Shown piece by piece: positions 42,685 through 52,678 of a stretch of 64,000 nt of DNA. Numbering within the stretch: the first letter of the stretch is position 1; each line of letters opens with the position of its first letter. The translations under genes were made by a program, and so were the position numbers. Under the pieces are notes generated by a model. It worked only from the letters and a program-made list of their open reading frames with translations. It did no database searches and was not told the origin of the DNA. Origin of the DNA: Pleomorphomonas oryzae DSM 16300 (lineage in GTDB: Bacteria; Pseudomonadota; Alphaproteobacteria; Rhizobiales; Pleomorphomonadaceae); contig NZ_AUHB01000002.1 in NCBI RefSeq assembly GCF_000422965.1, positions 412,119 to 476,118 of the forward strand, given 5' to 3'.

Positions 42685-44337
42685 ATGACGGCGTTGAGGG
42701 CCAAACCTCTGATGTCGCTCGAGGAAATCGGATATTCGGTTTTCCTGGGGCTGCTCTTTCTTTATTGCGTTCTGGCCGCCGGCAAGGCGGTGGATCCGGT
42801 TTTTGCCTTTCATGCCACCATCGGCGCCATTGCGTCGGCGGCCGGCATTTTCCTGATTGTCCGGTCGTTCATCGACCGCGACGGGCGGGTTGAGCCGGAG
42901 GAGGTCAACGGCAAGCCGAATTACAACCTCGGGCCGATCAAGTTCGCCTCGATTGCCGCCATGTTCTGGGGGCTGGCCGGCTTTTCGGTCGGTATCTGGA
43001 TCGCTCTTGAGCTGGCCTATCCGGTTCTGAACCTCGGCCTGCCCTGGACCACCTTCGGTCGTCTCCGGCCGCTGCACACCTCGGCGGTGATTTTTGCCTT
43101 CGGTGGTAACGTGCTGCTCGCGACGTCCTTCTACGTCGTCCAGCGCACCAGCCGCGCGCGCATGCCGGGCCTTGTCACGCCGTGGTTCGTCATCCTCGGC
43201 TACAACGTCTTCATCGTCATTGCCGGCACGGGTTACCTGCTGGGCGTTACGCAGAGCAAGGAATACGCCGAGCCGGAATGGTATGCCGACCTCTGGCTGA
43301 CCGTCGTCTGGGTCGCCTATCTCTTGGTGTTCCTGGCGACGCTGTGGAAGCGCAAGGAACCCCACATCTACGTGGCGAACTGGTTCTATCTGGCCTTCAT
43401 CGTCACCATCGCCATGCTGCATCTGGTCAACAACGCGGCAGTGCCGGTCAGCTTCTTCGGCTCCAAGTCCTACGTCGTCTGGTCGGGCGTGCAGGACGCC
43501 ATGGTGCAGTGGTGGTATGGCCATAATGCGGTGGGCTTCTTCCTCACCGCCGGCTTCCTGGCCATCATGTATTATTTCGTGCCGAAGCGGGCCAATCGGC
43601 CGGTCTACTCCTACCGGCTGTCGATCATCCACTTCTGGGCGCTGATCTTCCTCTACATCTGGGCCGGTCCCCACCACCTCCATTATACCGCGCTGCCCGA
43701 ATGGGCCTCGACGCTCGGCATGGTGTTCTCGGTGATGCTGTGGATGCCGTCCTGGGGCGGCATGATCAACGGCCTGATGACGCTGTCGGGCGCCTGGGAC
43801 AAGCTGCGCACCGACCCGGTGCTGCGCCTCCTCGTGGTGTCGGTCGCCTTCTACGGCATGTCGACCTTCGAAGGGCCGCTGATGTCGGTGAAGTCGGTCA
43901 ACTCGCTCAGCCACTACACCGACTGGACCATCGGCCACGTGCATTCCGGTGCGCTCGGCTGGGTGGGCTACGTCTCCTTCGGCGCTCTCTATTGCCTGGT
44001 GCCCTGGATCTACGGCAAGCGGGACGTCTACTCGCTGAAGCTGGTCGACTGGCACTTCTGGATCTCGACCCTCGGTATCGTGCTCTACATCACCTCCATG
44101 TGGGTGTCGGGCATCATGCAGGGCCTGATGTGGCGCGCCTACACCAACCTCGGTTTCCTGCAGTACTCCTTCGTCGAAACGGTCGAGGCGATGCACCCCT
44201 ACTACGTCATCCGTGCGTTGGGCGGCATCCTCTTCCTGACCGGCGCGGTGATCATGGCGGTCAACCTCTATCTCACCATTCGCCATGGCGAAGCCGAGAA
44301 AACGGCCGCTGATGTGGCCTTGGCTCCGGCCGAGTAA
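42685..44337 (+). CDS. ccoN: Cytochrome cbb3 oxidase subunit I
   Basis: A 550-residue catalytic subunit of the high-affinity cbb3 terminal oxidase, with about twelve membrane segments. Heme and copper ligands are seen in [15 protein letters not shown] (low-spin heme His), [17 protein letters not shown] (CuB His and the cross-linked Tyr region), [15 protein letters not shown] (two CuB His) and [15 protein letters not shown] (heme His pair). It reduces oxygen to water and pumps protons. First gene of the ccoNOQP operon, with an anaerobox upstream. Confidence 0.97.
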   Translation: MTALRAKPLMSLEEIGYSVFLGLLFLYCVLAAGKAVDPVFAFHATIGAIASAAGIFLIVRSFIDRDGRVEPEEVNGKPNYNLGPIKFASIAAMFWGLAGFSVGIWIALELAYPVLNLGLPWTTFGRLRPLHTSAVIFAFGGNVLLATSFYVVQRTSRARMPGLVTPWFVILGYNVFIVIAGTGYLLGVTQSKEYAEPEWYADLWLTVVWVAYLLVFLATLWKRKEPHIYVANWFYLAFIVTIAMLHLVNNAAVPVSFFGSKSYVVWSGVQDAMVQWWYGHNAVGFFLTAGFLAIMYYFVPKRANRPVYSYRLSIIHFWALIFLYIWAGPHHLHYTALPEWASTLGMVFSVMLWMPSWGGMINGLMTLSGAWDKLRTDPVLRLLVVSVAFYGMSTFEGPLMSVKSVNSLSHYTDWTIGHVHSGALGWVGYVSFGALYCLVPWIYGKRDVYSLKLVDWHFWISTLGIVLYITSMWVSGIMQGLMWRAYTNLGFLQYSFVETVEAMHPYYVIRALGGILFLTGAVIMAVNLYLTIRHGEAEKTAADVALAPAE

Positions 44338-44348
44338 GGAGACGACTG

Positions 44349-45080
44349 ATGAGTCTCATGCAAAAGCATGCGGTGTTCGAGCGGAACTCCATCGTTCTCC
44401 TGATCGGCATCCTGATCGTGGTGGCCATCGGCGGTCTGGTCGAGATCGTGCCTCTGTTCTACCTCAAGAGCACCATCGAGACGGTGACGGGGATGCGTCC
44501 CTACTCGCCGCTGGAACTGGCCGGCCGCAACATCTTCGTCCGCGAGGGCTGCTATCTCTGCCACAGCCAGATGATCCGCCCGATGCGCGACGAGATCGAG
44601 CGTTACGGTCACTTCTCGCTGGCGGCCGAGAGCCAGTACGACCATCCCTTCCAGTGGGGATCGAAGCGGACGGGGCCGGACCTCGCCCGCGTCGGCGGCA
44701 AGTACTCCGACGATTGGCACGTTGCCCATCTGACCGACCCGCGTTCGGTGGTCCCTGCCTCCGTGATGCCGCCCTACGCCTTCTTGAAGGATGCGCCGCT
44801 CAGGGGCGAACGCATCGCCGAGGACATGAAGACGCTGCGGCTCGAAGGGGTGCCCTATACCGACGAGGACATCACCAATGCCGAGGCCGACCTCAAGGCG
44901 CAGGTGAGCCCGGATGGTACGGCCGATGCCCTCGCTGTTCGCTATCCCAAGGCGGTGATACGCGACTTCGACGGCAATCCGAACAAGCTCAGCGAGATGG
45001 ACGCCCTCATCGCCTATCTCCAGATGCTTGGCACGTTGGTCGATTTCTCGACCTACGATGACAAAGCCAACCTGCGTTGA
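44349..45080 (+). CDS. ccoO: Cytochrome cbb3 oxidase subunit II (monoheme cytochrome c)
   Basis: A 243-residue membrane-anchored monoheme cytochrome c. One N-terminal membrane segment (about residues 15-38) is followed by the heme site [13 protein letters not shown] (C68, C71, H72). The [20 protein letters not shown] and PPYAFLKD stretches and the likely axial Met in ASVMPPYA are typical. It passes electrons from CcoP to CcoN. It follows ccoN by 11 bases and has AAGGAGA before the ATG. Confidence 0.96.
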   Translation: MSLMQKHAVFERNSIVLLIGILIVVAIGGLVEIVPLFYLKSTIETVTGMRPYSPLELAGRNIFVREGCYLCHSQMIRPMRDEIERYGHFSLAAESQYDHPFQWGSKRTGPDLARVGGKYSDDWHVAHLTDPRSVVPASVMPPYAFLKDAPLRGERIAEDMKTLRLEGVPYTDEDITNAEADLKAQVSPDGTADALAVRYPKAVIRDFDGNPNKLSEMDALIAYLQMLGTLVDFSTYDDKANLR

Positions 45081-45089
45081 GGTGAAGCC

Positions 45090-45245
45090 ATGGACTTCAG
45101 CTACGAACAGGTTGCCACCTTCGCCCAACAGAGCGGGCTTGTGTATTTCGTCGTGATCTTTTCGGCCATTTGCGTTTACGCGCTTTGGCCGAAGAACAAG
45201 ACGAAGTTCGACCACGCCGCGCAGATCCCGCTTGAGGAGGATTGA
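45090..45245 (+). CDS. ccoQ: Cytochrome cbb3 oxidase small subunit CcoQ
   Basis: A 51-residue protein in the exact position of ccoQ between ccoO and ccoP. It begins MDFSYEQVATFAQQSGLVYF, has a single membrane segment (about residues 17-34), then the typical YALWPKNKTKFDHAAQIPL tail. CcoQ stabilises the assembled oxidase. It is 9 bases after ccoO and 3 bases before ccoP. Confidence 0.92.
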   Translation: MDFSYEQVATFAQQSGLVYFVVIFSAICVYALWPKNKTKFDHAAQIPLEED

Positions 45246-45248
45246 GCC

Positions 45249-46115
45249 ATGGCTCATGAGGAAATCGACAAGGTTACAGGCGTGTCGACCACCGGTCACG
45301 AGTGGGATGGGATCAAGGAGCTGAATAACCCGTTGCCGCGCTGGTGGCTGTGGGTGTTCTACGCCTGTATCGCCTTCGCTGTCGGATATGTCTTCGTCTA
45401 TCCGGCGGTGCCGCTTGTCTCGAGCTATACCACAGGCTTTCTCGGCCACTCGCAACGCGCTTCGGCGCTTGCCGATGCAGAAGCAGGCAAGGCCGCTCGC
45501 GCCGAGGTGGGCAAGCAACTGGCCAATGCCAGCCTCGATCAGATCAAGAGTGATCCCAAGATGCTGGAATTCGCCATGGCCCAGGGCCGTGCGGCTTTCG
45601 GCGACAACTGCGCGCCCTGCCACGGTTCTGGCGCCACCGGCTCCAAGGGTTATCCCAACCTGCAGGACGACGATTGGTTGTGGGGCGGCAAGCTGACGGA
45701 TATCGAACATACGATTACCGTGGGTGTTCGTTCGACCAGCCCGGATACTCGCATGAACGACATGCCGCGCTTCGGCACCGACGGCCTGCTGGACGCCAAG
45801 CAGATCCGCAACGTCGCCGGCTTCGTGTTGTCGTTGTCGGGTGGCTCCGTCAAGGGCGCCGACGTCGCGGCGGGCAAGCAGATCTTCGCCGAAAACTGCA
45901 CCGCCTGCCATGGCGAAGACGCCAAAGGCAGTACGGACTTGGGCGCGCCCAACCTCACGGACAAGATTTGGCTGTATGGCGGTGACGAGGCTTCGGTGAT
46001 CAATACGATTACCGTTGCCCATCGCGGCGTCATGCCGACCTGGGGCGGCAAGCTCGACCCGGTCACCATCAAGTCGCTGGCGATCTACGTCCACGACCTT
46101 GGTGGGGGTACCTAA
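45249..46115 (+). CDS. ccoP: Cytochrome cbb3 oxidase subunit III (diheme cytochrome c)
   Basis: A 288-residue membrane-anchored diheme cytochrome c. The N-terminal GHEWDGIKELNNPLPRWWLW is the classic CcoP opening, followed by the membrane segment (about residues 32-58). Heme sites are C121-A-P-C124-H125 and C217-T-A-C220-H221. Axial Met candidates are in DMPRFG and VMPTWGG. It is the electron entry subunit of the cbb3 oxidase. A strong hairpin follows the stop. Confidence 0.96.
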   Translation: MAHEEIDKVTGVSTTGHEWDGIKELNNPLPRWWLWVFYACIAFAVGYVFVYPAVPLVSSYTTGFLGHSQRASALADAEAGKAARAEVGKQLANASLDQIKSDPKMLEFAMAQGRAAFGDNCAPCHGSGATGSKGYPNLQDDDWLWGGKLTDIEHTITVGVRSTSPDTRMNDMPRFGTDGLLDAKQIRNVAGFVLSLSGGSVKGADVAAGKQIFAENCTACHGEDAKGSTDLGAPNLTDKIWLYGGDEASVINTITVAHRGVMPTWGGKLDPVTIKSLAIYVHDLGGGT

Positions 46116-46137
46116 AGCAGCCCCTAGAGCGATTGAG

Positions 46138-46169
46138 ACGACGGCGGGCAGGGCCTGCCGTCGTTCTTT
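46138..46169 (+). terminator. Terminator between ccoNOQP and ccoGHIS
   Basis: ACGACGGCGGGC (46138-46149) pairs with GCCTGCCGTCGT (46153-46164) around a 3-base loop, with one G-T wobble, and is followed by TCTTTC. The stem is strong and the T tract short. It marks the end of the structural operon. Confidence 0.75.
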
Positions 46170-46300
46170 CAAGGCCCGCGTGGCATGGCCGTATTGCTCA
46201 ATTCGCGGTTCGTTCTTCAGTCTTTTTCTGCTTATGTGCTAATAAGAGGCAAACGCTTCGGCCGCTGGAAAACCGGCGGTCTCCGGGAGACGAAGGCAAC

Positions 46301-47755
46301 ATGCGGGTCGACGAAAACGTGACGGCCGGAAGCGATAGCTATTACGCCGCCGCCAAGAAGAACTATCCGTCGTCGGTCAGCGGCCGTCTCAGGACCATAA
46401 AATGGTCCGTGCTGATCATCACGCTCGGCATCTACTATTTCCTGCCCTTCATTCGCTGGGATCGTGGCCCGGATGCGCCGGGACAGGCGGTGCTGATCGA
46501 TATGGCGGGCCGCAAGGCCTATTTCTTCGGCGTGGAGATCTGGCCGCAGGAGGTCTACTACCTCACCGGTCTTCTGGTGCTCGCCTCCATCGCCCTGTTT
46601 CTGATGAACGCGGTGGCCGGCCGAGTCTGGTGCGGCTACCTCTGTCCGCAGACGGTTTGGACCGATCTCTATTTCGCCGTCGAGCGCTGGATCGAAGGGG
46701 ATCGTCGCGATCGCATCCTGATGGATCGGGCGCCGATGAGCGCCGGCAAGTTTCTGCGAAAGGCCGTGAAGCACCTTATCTGGCTGCTGATTGCCGTTGG
46801 CACGGGTGGTGCCTGGGTGCTCTATTTCGGCGACGCACCGACCATCATCAAAGACACGTTCACCGGTAACGCCGCGCCGATCGTCTACATCTGGATCGGC
46901 ATGCTGACCTTTACGACCTACTCGCTCGCCGGCTTCATGCGCGAGCAGGTCTGCCTCTACATGTGCCCTTGGCCACGTATCCAGGCGGCGCTCACTGATG
47001 AGTGGGCGCTCAACGTGACCTACCGGACCGACCGCGGCGAGCCGCGTATGTCGGTGAAGACGGGTGCCACAGCGAAGGTGGCGGGCGCCGCGGTTGGCGA
47101 CTGCATCGACTGCAAGGCCTGCGTTCAGGTCTGCCCCACCGGCGTCGATATTCGTGAAGGCATGCAGCTTGGCTGCATTCAATGCGGCCTCTGCATCGAC
47201 GCCTGCGATACGGTGATGAAAAAGGTCGGCCGTGAGCCGGGGCTGATCGGCTACGACACCGATATGAACATCGCTCGCCGTAGCGAGGGCAAGCCGCCGA
47301 TCTATCGCATCGTGCGGCCGCGCACCGTGCTCTACGCGGCGCTGATCGTCATCATCGGTGGCATCATGGCCTACACGCTCGCCAACCGCGCCTTCCAGGG
47401 CGTCAGTGTGCTGCATGACCGCAATCCACTCTACGTCAATCTGTCCGACGGCGGCACCCGTAACGGCTATACCGTGCGCCTGATCAACAAGCGGCCCCAA
47501 GAGCGGCATTTCGTGCTCACGGTATCCGGCCTTCCGGAAGGCTTCATGGTCGAGGCGCAGGGCGTGGCGGCGGCCGACGGCAAACCGGTCGTTGAAGTGC
47601 CGGCCGACACGACGCGCGAGCTGCGGGTTCTGGTCATGGTACCGAACGGCGCTAAACTGTCGGCATCCACGCCGATCAACTTCTACATCGTCGATACAGA
47701 CAACGGCGAAAAAGCCTCTGCGTCCGACTTCTTCAAGACCGCGGGCGCCAGCTGA
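46301..47755 (+). CDS. ccoG: Cytochrome c oxidase accessory protein CcoG (FixG)
   Basis: A 484-residue inner-membrane iron-sulfur protein of cbb3 biogenesis, shown in Rhodobacter to reduce copper during delivery to CcoN. It has about five membrane segments and GRVWCGYLCPQTVWTDL. Two ferredoxin clusters are seen in CIDCKACVQVCPTG and CIQCGLCIDACD, and a C-terminal periplasmic Ig-like domain follows. The start at 46301 follows GAAGG; the frame runs on upstream through the terminator and is not coding there. First gene of ccoGHIS. Confidence 0.95.
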   Translation: MRVDENVTAGSDSYYAAAKKNYPSSVSGRLRTIKWSVLIITLGIYYFLPFIRWDRGPDAPGQAVLIDMAGRKAYFFGVEIWPQEVYYLTGLLVLASIALFLMNAVAGRVWCGYLCPQTVWTDLYFAVERWIEGDRRDRILMDRAPMSAGKFLRKAVKHLIWLLIAVGTGGAWVLYFGDAPTIIKDTFTGNAAPIVYIWIGMLTFTTYSLAGFMREQVCLYMCPWPRIQAALTDEWALNVTYRTDRGEPRMSVKTGATAKVAGAAVGDCIDCKACVQVCPTGVDIREGMQLGCIQCGLCIDACDTVMKKVGREPGLIGYDTDMNIARRSEGKPPIYRIVRPRTVLYAALIVIIGGIMAYTLANRAFQGVSVLHDRNPLYVNLSDGGTRNGYTVRLINKRPQERHFVLTVSGLPEGFMVEAQGVAAADGKPVVEVPADTTRELRVLVMVPNGAKLSASTPINFYIVDTDNGEKASASDFFKTAGAS

Positions 47756-47844
47756 GTCCGAGTTCGACGGGATCGCATCGGCATGGTTGCGAACCGCTCG
47801 CAAAAGGCAGATGTTGGGGCGAGACCCCGAAGGAGTTCAACGGA

Positions 47845-48354
47845 ATGACCGCCACCATCCAGCAAGCAGTTAGCGGCCGACGGCTGACCGGGCGTGGCGT
47901 CCTTCTTTGGCTGGTCGCATTCTTCGGCGTGATTTTCGCCGTCAATGGCGCCTTTATCTACTACGCCATCTCGACTTTTCCCGGTCTTGAAGTGGAATCG
48001 AGCTACAAGGCTGGTCAGGAATTCGAGAGCGAAGTGCTGGCCGGCAAGGCGCAAGCCGAACGGGACTGGACGGTGGATGCCGCCGTCCGTCCCGCCGGTA
48101 ACGATGCCTCTGTCGAGATCCATTTCCGCGATAAGGCCGGGGCCGACCTCCACGGTCTCGACGTACGCGTCCGCCTGATCCATGCCGTCGATCCCGATCA
48201 TGATCATGCGGCCAGCTTGCCAGAGGTGGCGAGCGGCACCTATCGGGCCGTTCTGCCCAATGTGAAGGACGGCATGTGGAGCCTGACCGTCGAGGCCTAC
48301 AAGGGCAGCGAGCGGTTGTTCTTGAGCCGCAACCAGCTCCGTCTCGTCCGCTGA
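47845..48354 (+). CDS. ccoH: cbb3 oxidase assembly protein CcoH (FixH)
   Basis: A 169-residue protein with an N-terminal membrane anchor (about residues 18-42, GVLLWLVAFFGVIFAVNGAF) and a periplasmic beta domain (WTVDAAVRP, HGLDVRVRLIHAVDPDHDH, GTYRAVLPNVKDGMWSLTVEA). FixH is needed for cbb3 assembly and stays bound to subunits. A His/Asp-rich stretch (DPDHDH) might bind metal. It precedes ccoI by 14 bases. Confidence 0.92.
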   Translation: MTATIQQAVSGRRLTGRGVLLWLVAFFGVIFAVNGAFIYYAISTFPGLEVESSYKAGQEFESEVLAGKAQAERDWTVDAAVRPAGNDASVEIHFRDKAGADLHGLDVRVRLIHAVDPDHDHAASLPEVASGTYRAVLPNVKDGMWSLTVEAYKGSERLFLSRNQLRLVR

Positions 48355-48368
48355 CGAAGGGAGAGGCC

Positions 48369-50669
48369 GTGAACATAGCGGTGGATGTCGGCCCTATCGA
48401 GAATGGTCCAGCCGGTCAGTCGGTTGATCACGATTGGGATGCCTACACAGTGGCTGACAAGGACGGCGCCCGCCGCATCGAACTGGCCGTCGATGGCATC
48501 ACCTGCGCCGCCTGTCTCACCGATATCGAACGCGGTCTCCGGCGACTGCCGGGCGTGGTGAGTGCGCGCGTCAACGTCAGCAACCGCCGCACGACCGTTG
48601 TCTTCGCCCCCGATAAGGTCACGCCGGACGTCGTGCTGGAGCGCATGGCTGCCATCGGGTACCCGGCGCAACCCTTCGACCCGGCCATGCGGCGCGACAA
48701 TCGCTCCGCCGAGGCGCGAGAACTCTTGAAATGCATGGGCGTCGCCGGCTTCGGCGCCATGAACGTCATGCTGATGTCGGTATCGGTCTGGTCGGGCAAC
48801 GTCACCGACATCACGCCGGAAACGCGCGACTTCTTTCATTTCATGAGCGCGCTGATCGCCCTGCCGACCGTGGCCTATGCGGCCCGACCCTTCTTCCGAA
48901 GTGCATTTGGTGCGATCCGCCGCCGGTCGCTCAACATGGACGTCCCCATTTCGATCGGCGTCTGTCTTGCCATGGGGCTGTCCATCTACAACACGCTGAC
49001 CCATGCCCTGGAAGCCTATTTTGACAGCGCGTTGATGCTGCTGTTTTTCCTGCTGCTTGGCCGCTTCCTTGACGAGAATATGCGCCGCCGCACAGCAGTC
49101 GAGGCCGAAACGCTGGCGACGTTGCGCGCCGACTCGGCGCTGAAGCGCGGCGAAGATGGAGCCCTGGTCCGTGTGCCTCTCAGCGCCGTCCGCCCTGGCG
49201 ATATCGTGGTGGTGCGGCCGGGAGAGCGGATTTCCGTCGATGGCGAGCTGCTATCCGGCCGTTCGGATGTCGACCGCAGCTTGGTGACCGGCGAGACGTT
49301 GCCGGTGCCGGTCGCTCCCGGCGATATCGTTCACGCCGGTACGCTGAACGGCGCTGGCTTGCTGACCATCGTGGTCACGGCGGCCGTTGAAGGGACGCTG
49401 ATGGCCGAGATCGAGCGGCTGATCGGCGAGGCTCAATCCGCGAAATCCGGCGCGCTTCGCCTGGCCGATCGTGCTGCCCGCGCTTACGCGCCGGTTGTGC
49501 ATTCCTCGGCATTTCTCACGGCGACAGGCTGGCTCATCGCTGGCGCCGGTTGGCATACGGCGCTGATCAATGCCATTGCCGTCTTGATCATCACCTGTCC
49601 CTGCGCACTGGCGCTCGCCGTGCCGGCGGTGCAGGTGACGGCGGCGGGCCGCTTCTTCCGCAACGGTATCCTGCTCAACGCCGGCGATGCCATCGAGCGT
49701 TTCGCCCGCGCCGACACCATTGTCTTCGACAAGACCGGCACGCTGACCAGCCCCGAACCACTGCTCGCCAATCGCGCCGAGGTAGCCGACGACCTTCTCG
49801 AACTCGCCGGCCGCCTCGCTCGGTCGAGCCGGCATCCGCTCGCCGAGGCCTTGGCGCGCGCTTCTGGCGCCACCGGCACCATCGATGGCTCCCGCGAAGT
49901 GACTGGCGAGGGCGTTATCGTCGATCTGGCCGACCAGACGCTGCGGCTAGGTTCGCTCTCCTTCTGCGGCATTGGCGACGAGGTCGCCGGTCCGGTTAGC
50001 GCCGCCTATCCCGACGCCTCGTTGATCGCCTTTTCGGACGGTGAGAGGGTAGCGGTGTTCGCTTTTGCCCAGCGCCTCAAGGCGGATGCCGTCGAGGTTG
50101 CCACGGAACTTCGGATGAAGGGTTTTCGCCTGATGATCCTCTCAGGCGATCGCGAGGCGGCCGTGGCCATAGTGGCGGAGCGACTTGGTATTTCCGAGTG
50201 GCATGCCGAGGTCGACCCAGCCGGCAAGATCGCTCGGCTCGAAGCGTTGAAAGCGGAAGGGCGACGGGTACTGATGGTCGGCGACGGCCTCAATGATGCG
50301 CCTTCGCTCGCGGCCGCCCATGTGTCGCTATCACCGGTTTCCGCTGCCCATTTGGCGCAGGCGGCCTCCGATGCCGTCTTCCTCGGTGAACGCCTGAAGC
50401 CGGTGGTGACAGCGCTTGACGTGTCGCGCGCCGCCTATCGCTTGATGAAGCAGAACCTCTGGACGGCGGTGATCTACAACCTGATCGCTGTGCCGATCGC
50501 CGTGCTCGGCTACGTCACGCCGCTGATTGCCGCGGCCGCCATGTCAGGCTCATCGCTGATCGTGACGCTGAATGCGCTGCGCTTGCGGCGTGTCGCCACA
50601 CCACCTGCCGAACGGCCGCCGGCTGCGGTTGCCGCCGCCCGCGAGGGGCTGGCCGAGGAGCGGGCATGA
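48369..50669 (+). CDS. ccoI: Copper-transporting P-type ATPase CcoI (FixI)
   Basis: A 766-residue P1B-type ATPase supplying copper for the oxidase. An N-terminal heavy-metal domain has C46-A-A-C49 in GITCAACLTDIE. The membrane metal site is TCPCALAL, the phosphorylated Asp is in VFDKTGTLTSPEPL, and GDGLNDAPSLAAA and the HP motif SRHPLAEAL are present. The GTG start at 48369 follows GAAGGGAGAGG. The end overlaps ccoS (ATGA). CcoI ATPases export copper slowly to the periplasm for assembly. Confidence 0.95.
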   Translation: MNIAVDVGPIENGPAGQSVDHDWDAYTVADKDGARRIELAVDGITCAACLTDIERGLRRLPGVVSARVNVSNRRTTVVFAPDKVTPDVVLERMAAIGYPAQPFDPAMRRDNRSAEARELLKCMGVAGFGAMNVMLMSVSVWSGNVTDITPETRDFFHFMSALIALPTVAYAARPFFRSAFGAIRRRSLNMDVPISIGVCLAMGLSIYNTLTHALEAYFDSALMLLFFLLLGRFLDENMRRRTAVEAETLATLRADSALKRGEDGALVRVPLSAVRPGDIVVVRPGERISVDGELLSGRSDVDRSLVTGETLPVPVAPGDIVHAGTLNGAGLLTIVVTAAVEGTLMAEIERLIGEAQSAKSGALRLADRAARAYAPVVHSSAFLTATGWLIAGAGWHTALINAIAVLIITCPCALALAVPAVQVTAAGRFFRNGILLNAGDAIERFARADTIVFDKTGTLTSPEPLLANRAEVADDLLELAGRLARSSRHPLAEALARASGATGTIDGSREVTGEGVIVDLADQTLRLGSLSFCGIGDEVAGPVSAAYPDASLIAFSDGERVAVFAFAQRLKADAVEVATELRMKGFRLMILSGDREAAVAIVAERLGISEWHAEVDPAGKIARLEALKAEGRRVLMVGDGLNDAPSLAAAHVSLSPVSAAHLAQAASDAVFLGERLKPVVTALDVSRAAYRLMKQNLWTAVIYNLIAVPIAVLGYVTPLIAAAAMSGSSLIVTLNALRLRRVATPPAERPPAAVAAAREGLAEERA

Positions 50670-50881
50670 GCGTTCTCGTCTATCTTGTACCGGCCGCGCT
50701 GCTGCTTGGCCTTCTGGGCCTCGCCGGCTTCATGTGGTCGCTGAAAACCGGTCAGTACGAGGATCTCGAAGGGGCCGCCTGGCGTATCCTGGAAGACGAC
50801 GACATCGAGGATGCGCCCGGGGATGGCCCCGATGGCGCGCGCGGCCGCGTTCCCGAAGGCGAAGAACGGCGCAAGGGCTGA
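50666..50881 (+). CDS. ccoS: cbb3 oxidase assembly protein CcoS
   Basis: A 71-residue protein with one membrane segment (about residues 3-24) followed by SLKTGQYEDLEGAAWRILED, the diagnostic CcoS motif. The tail is acidic then charged and longer than in many relatives. CcoS is needed to load heme and copper into CcoN. The start overlaps the ccoI stop by 4 bases. Confidence 0.93.
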   Translation: MSVLVYLVPAALLLGLLGLAGFMWSLKTGQYEDLEGAAWRILEDDDIEDAPGDGPDGARGRVPEGEERRKG

Positions 50882-50917
50882 TCCGCCATATTGCCAACCC
50901 TGTTTGCCAAATGAAAA

Positions 50918-50943
50918 CGGGACCGGCGATGCCGCCAGTCCCG
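50918..50943 (-). terminator. Terminator of hemA (shared with ccoS)
   Basis: CGGGAC (50918-50923) pairs with GTCCCG (50938-50943), with an inner CGGC/GCCG stem. Read leftward it is followed by TTTTCAT, so it should end hemA transcription; it also lies 37 bases after the ccoS stop. Confidence 0.75.
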
Positions 50944-50972
50944 CATTGTCTCGTTCGAGTATCGGCTTGCCG

Positions 50973-52244
50973 TCAGCCGCCAGCCGCGCTGAAGATCTGC
51001 TGGCGAACCGCCGTTTCCGCTTCCGGCACGCTCGGCTCGGAGAACGGCAGGCTGAGGGTTTCCCAGACGTCGACCAGAGCATCGCGCAGCTGTTCGATCA
51101 CCATGTCGTTGTGGAACGGCGTTGGGGTGATCCGCAGGCGTTCGGTGCCGCGCGGCACCGTCGGATAGTTGATCGGCTGGATGTAGATGCCGTGCTTTTC
51201 AAGAAGGATGTCGGTGGCCTTCTTGCAGAGGTCGGGATTGCCGACCAGCACCGGCACGATATGCGTCACCGACGGCATGACCGGCAGGCCGGCGGCCCTC
51301 AGCACGGCCTTGGTGCGGGCAGCCTGCTGCTGATGCGCTTCCCGCTCGACGCGGCTTTCCTTGAGATGGCGGATCGAGGCGGTGGCGGCGGCGCAGAGGC
51401 CTGGCGGCAGCGCCGTCGTGAAGATGAAGCCGGGGGCGTAGGAGCGGACGGCGTCGACCAGCGATTTCTTGCCGGTGATATAGCCGCCCATCACGCCGAA
51501 ACCCTTGGCGAGCGTGCCCTCGATGACGTCGATGCGGTCCATCACGCCGTCGCGCTCGCAGATACCGGCGCCGCGGTTACCGTACATGCCAACGGCATGC
51601 ACCTCATCAATATAGGTGAAGGCATTATACTTGTCGGCGAGATCGGCGATCTTCTCGATGGGCGCGATATCGCCATCCATCGAATAGACGCTCTCGAAAA
51701 CGATCAGCTTGGCGCGGTCGGGACCGGCGGCGATCAGCAGCTCTTCAAGGTGGCCGAGGTCGTTGTGCCGCCAGATCTGCTTGGAAACGCCGGATGAGCG
51801 CACGCCGTGGATCATCGACGCGTGGTTGAGCGCATCCGACAGGATCAGGCAGTTGGGCAGCAGCTTGGCGATGGTCGAGATGGCCGCTTCGTTGGAGACG
51901 TAGCCGGAGGTGAATACCAGCGCCGCTTCCTTGCCGTGCAGATCGGCGAGCTCATGCTCCAGCTGGACCAGCGGATGGTTGGTGCCGGAAATATTGCGCG
52001 TGCCGCCGGCGCCGGCGCCCATCGTTTCGGCGGCGGCCGTCATGGCACCGATCACCTTGGGATGCTGACCCATGCCGAGATAGTCGTTGGAACACCACAC
52101 GGTGATCTCGCGCGTTCCGCCGCCCTGATGCCAGAGAGCCGTCGGAAACCGCCCGGCCATCCGCTCCAGTTCGGCGAACACGCGATAGCGCTTCTCGTCC
52201 TGCAGGGCCTGGACGGCACTCTCGAACACCGCATCATAGTTCAT
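50973..52244 (-). CDS. hemA: 5-aminolevulinate synthase
   Basis: A 423-residue PLP enzyme that condenses glycine and succinyl-CoA to 5-aminolevulinate, the first step of heme synthesis by the C4 (Shemin) pathway of alphaproteobacteria. [14 protein letters not shown] opens the fold, [12 protein letters not shown] and [12 protein letters not shown] bind the cofactor, and K247 in [13 protein letters not shown] forms the Schiff base. A perfect anaerobox 128 bases upstream ties it to the low-oxygen response with the cbb3 genes. Confidence 0.96.
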   Translation of the reverse strand: MNYDAVFESAVQALQDEKRYRVFAELERMAGRFPTALWHQGGGTREITVWCSNDYLGMGQHPKVIGAMTAAAETMGAGAGGTRNISGTNHPLVQLEHELADLHGKEAALVFTSGYVSNEAAISTIAKLLPNCLILSDALNHASMIHGVRSSGVSKQIWRHNDLGHLEELLIAAGPDRAKLIVFESVYSMDGDIAPIEKIADLADKYNAFTYIDEVHAVGMYGNRGAGICERDGVMDRIDVIEGTLAKGFGVMGGYITGKKSLVDAVRSYAPGFIFTTALPPGLCAAATASIRHLKESRVEREAHQQQAARTKAVLRAAGLPVMPSVTHIVPVLVGNPDLCKKATDILLEKHGIYIQPINYPTVPRGTERLRITPTPFHNDMVIEQLRDALVDVWETLSLPFSEPSVPEAETAVRQQIFSAAGG

Positions 52245-52371
52245 GATTGACTAAATCCCTCCGACACCCGGCAGGCCGTGCGTCTTTCCGTGAACAGATC
52301 GCCTTGCTTCCGGCTGACGGTCCGTCGTCTTTTCACCTACGATAACCTACGCACATTGCCGCAAAGCGCCT

Positions 52372-52385
52372 TTGATTACGATCAA
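52372..52385. promoter_or_regulatory. FixK/FNR box upstream of hemA
   Basis: TTGAT-TACG-ATCAA is a perfect symmetric anaerobox. Its centre is 134 bases before the hemA ATG, predicting a transcript start near 52337. A second TTGATCAA without spacing lies at 52409-52416. The rest of the 434-base gap to the next gene holds no supported gene. Confidence 0.87.
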
Positions 52386-52678
52386 ATCATATACAGTCTT
52401 GATCAATCGTTTGGCGAACGGGCGGGTAAGCCACTGATGTCCATGCGTGGTTACAGCTTTTGAACGGGTCCAAAAACCCGACGCATCTGTCTGAAACTAA
52501 AGCACGGCATCGGCCAAGTCTCAAGCGCTTTCATCCATCGTCCGCCGGCTACCAGCCAAGCGCGTCAACATAGCTCACCAAGTTCGATCTTTGGTCGCAG
52601 AGCGGTGCGTACCGCTGCGCTGGCTCCATCGCCTAACTGCTTTTTCACCTTTGGATGTTAGGAGGGAAGCGAAGGAGT

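Noticed and set aside
42484-44286. 600-codon minus-strand frame opposite ccoN
   Set aside because: Antisense to a highly conserved oxidase subunit; no recognisable domain.
52278-52463. 61-codon plus-strand frame upstream of the CheY-like gene
   Set aside because: It spans the hemA anaerobox and promoter and has no ribosome site.
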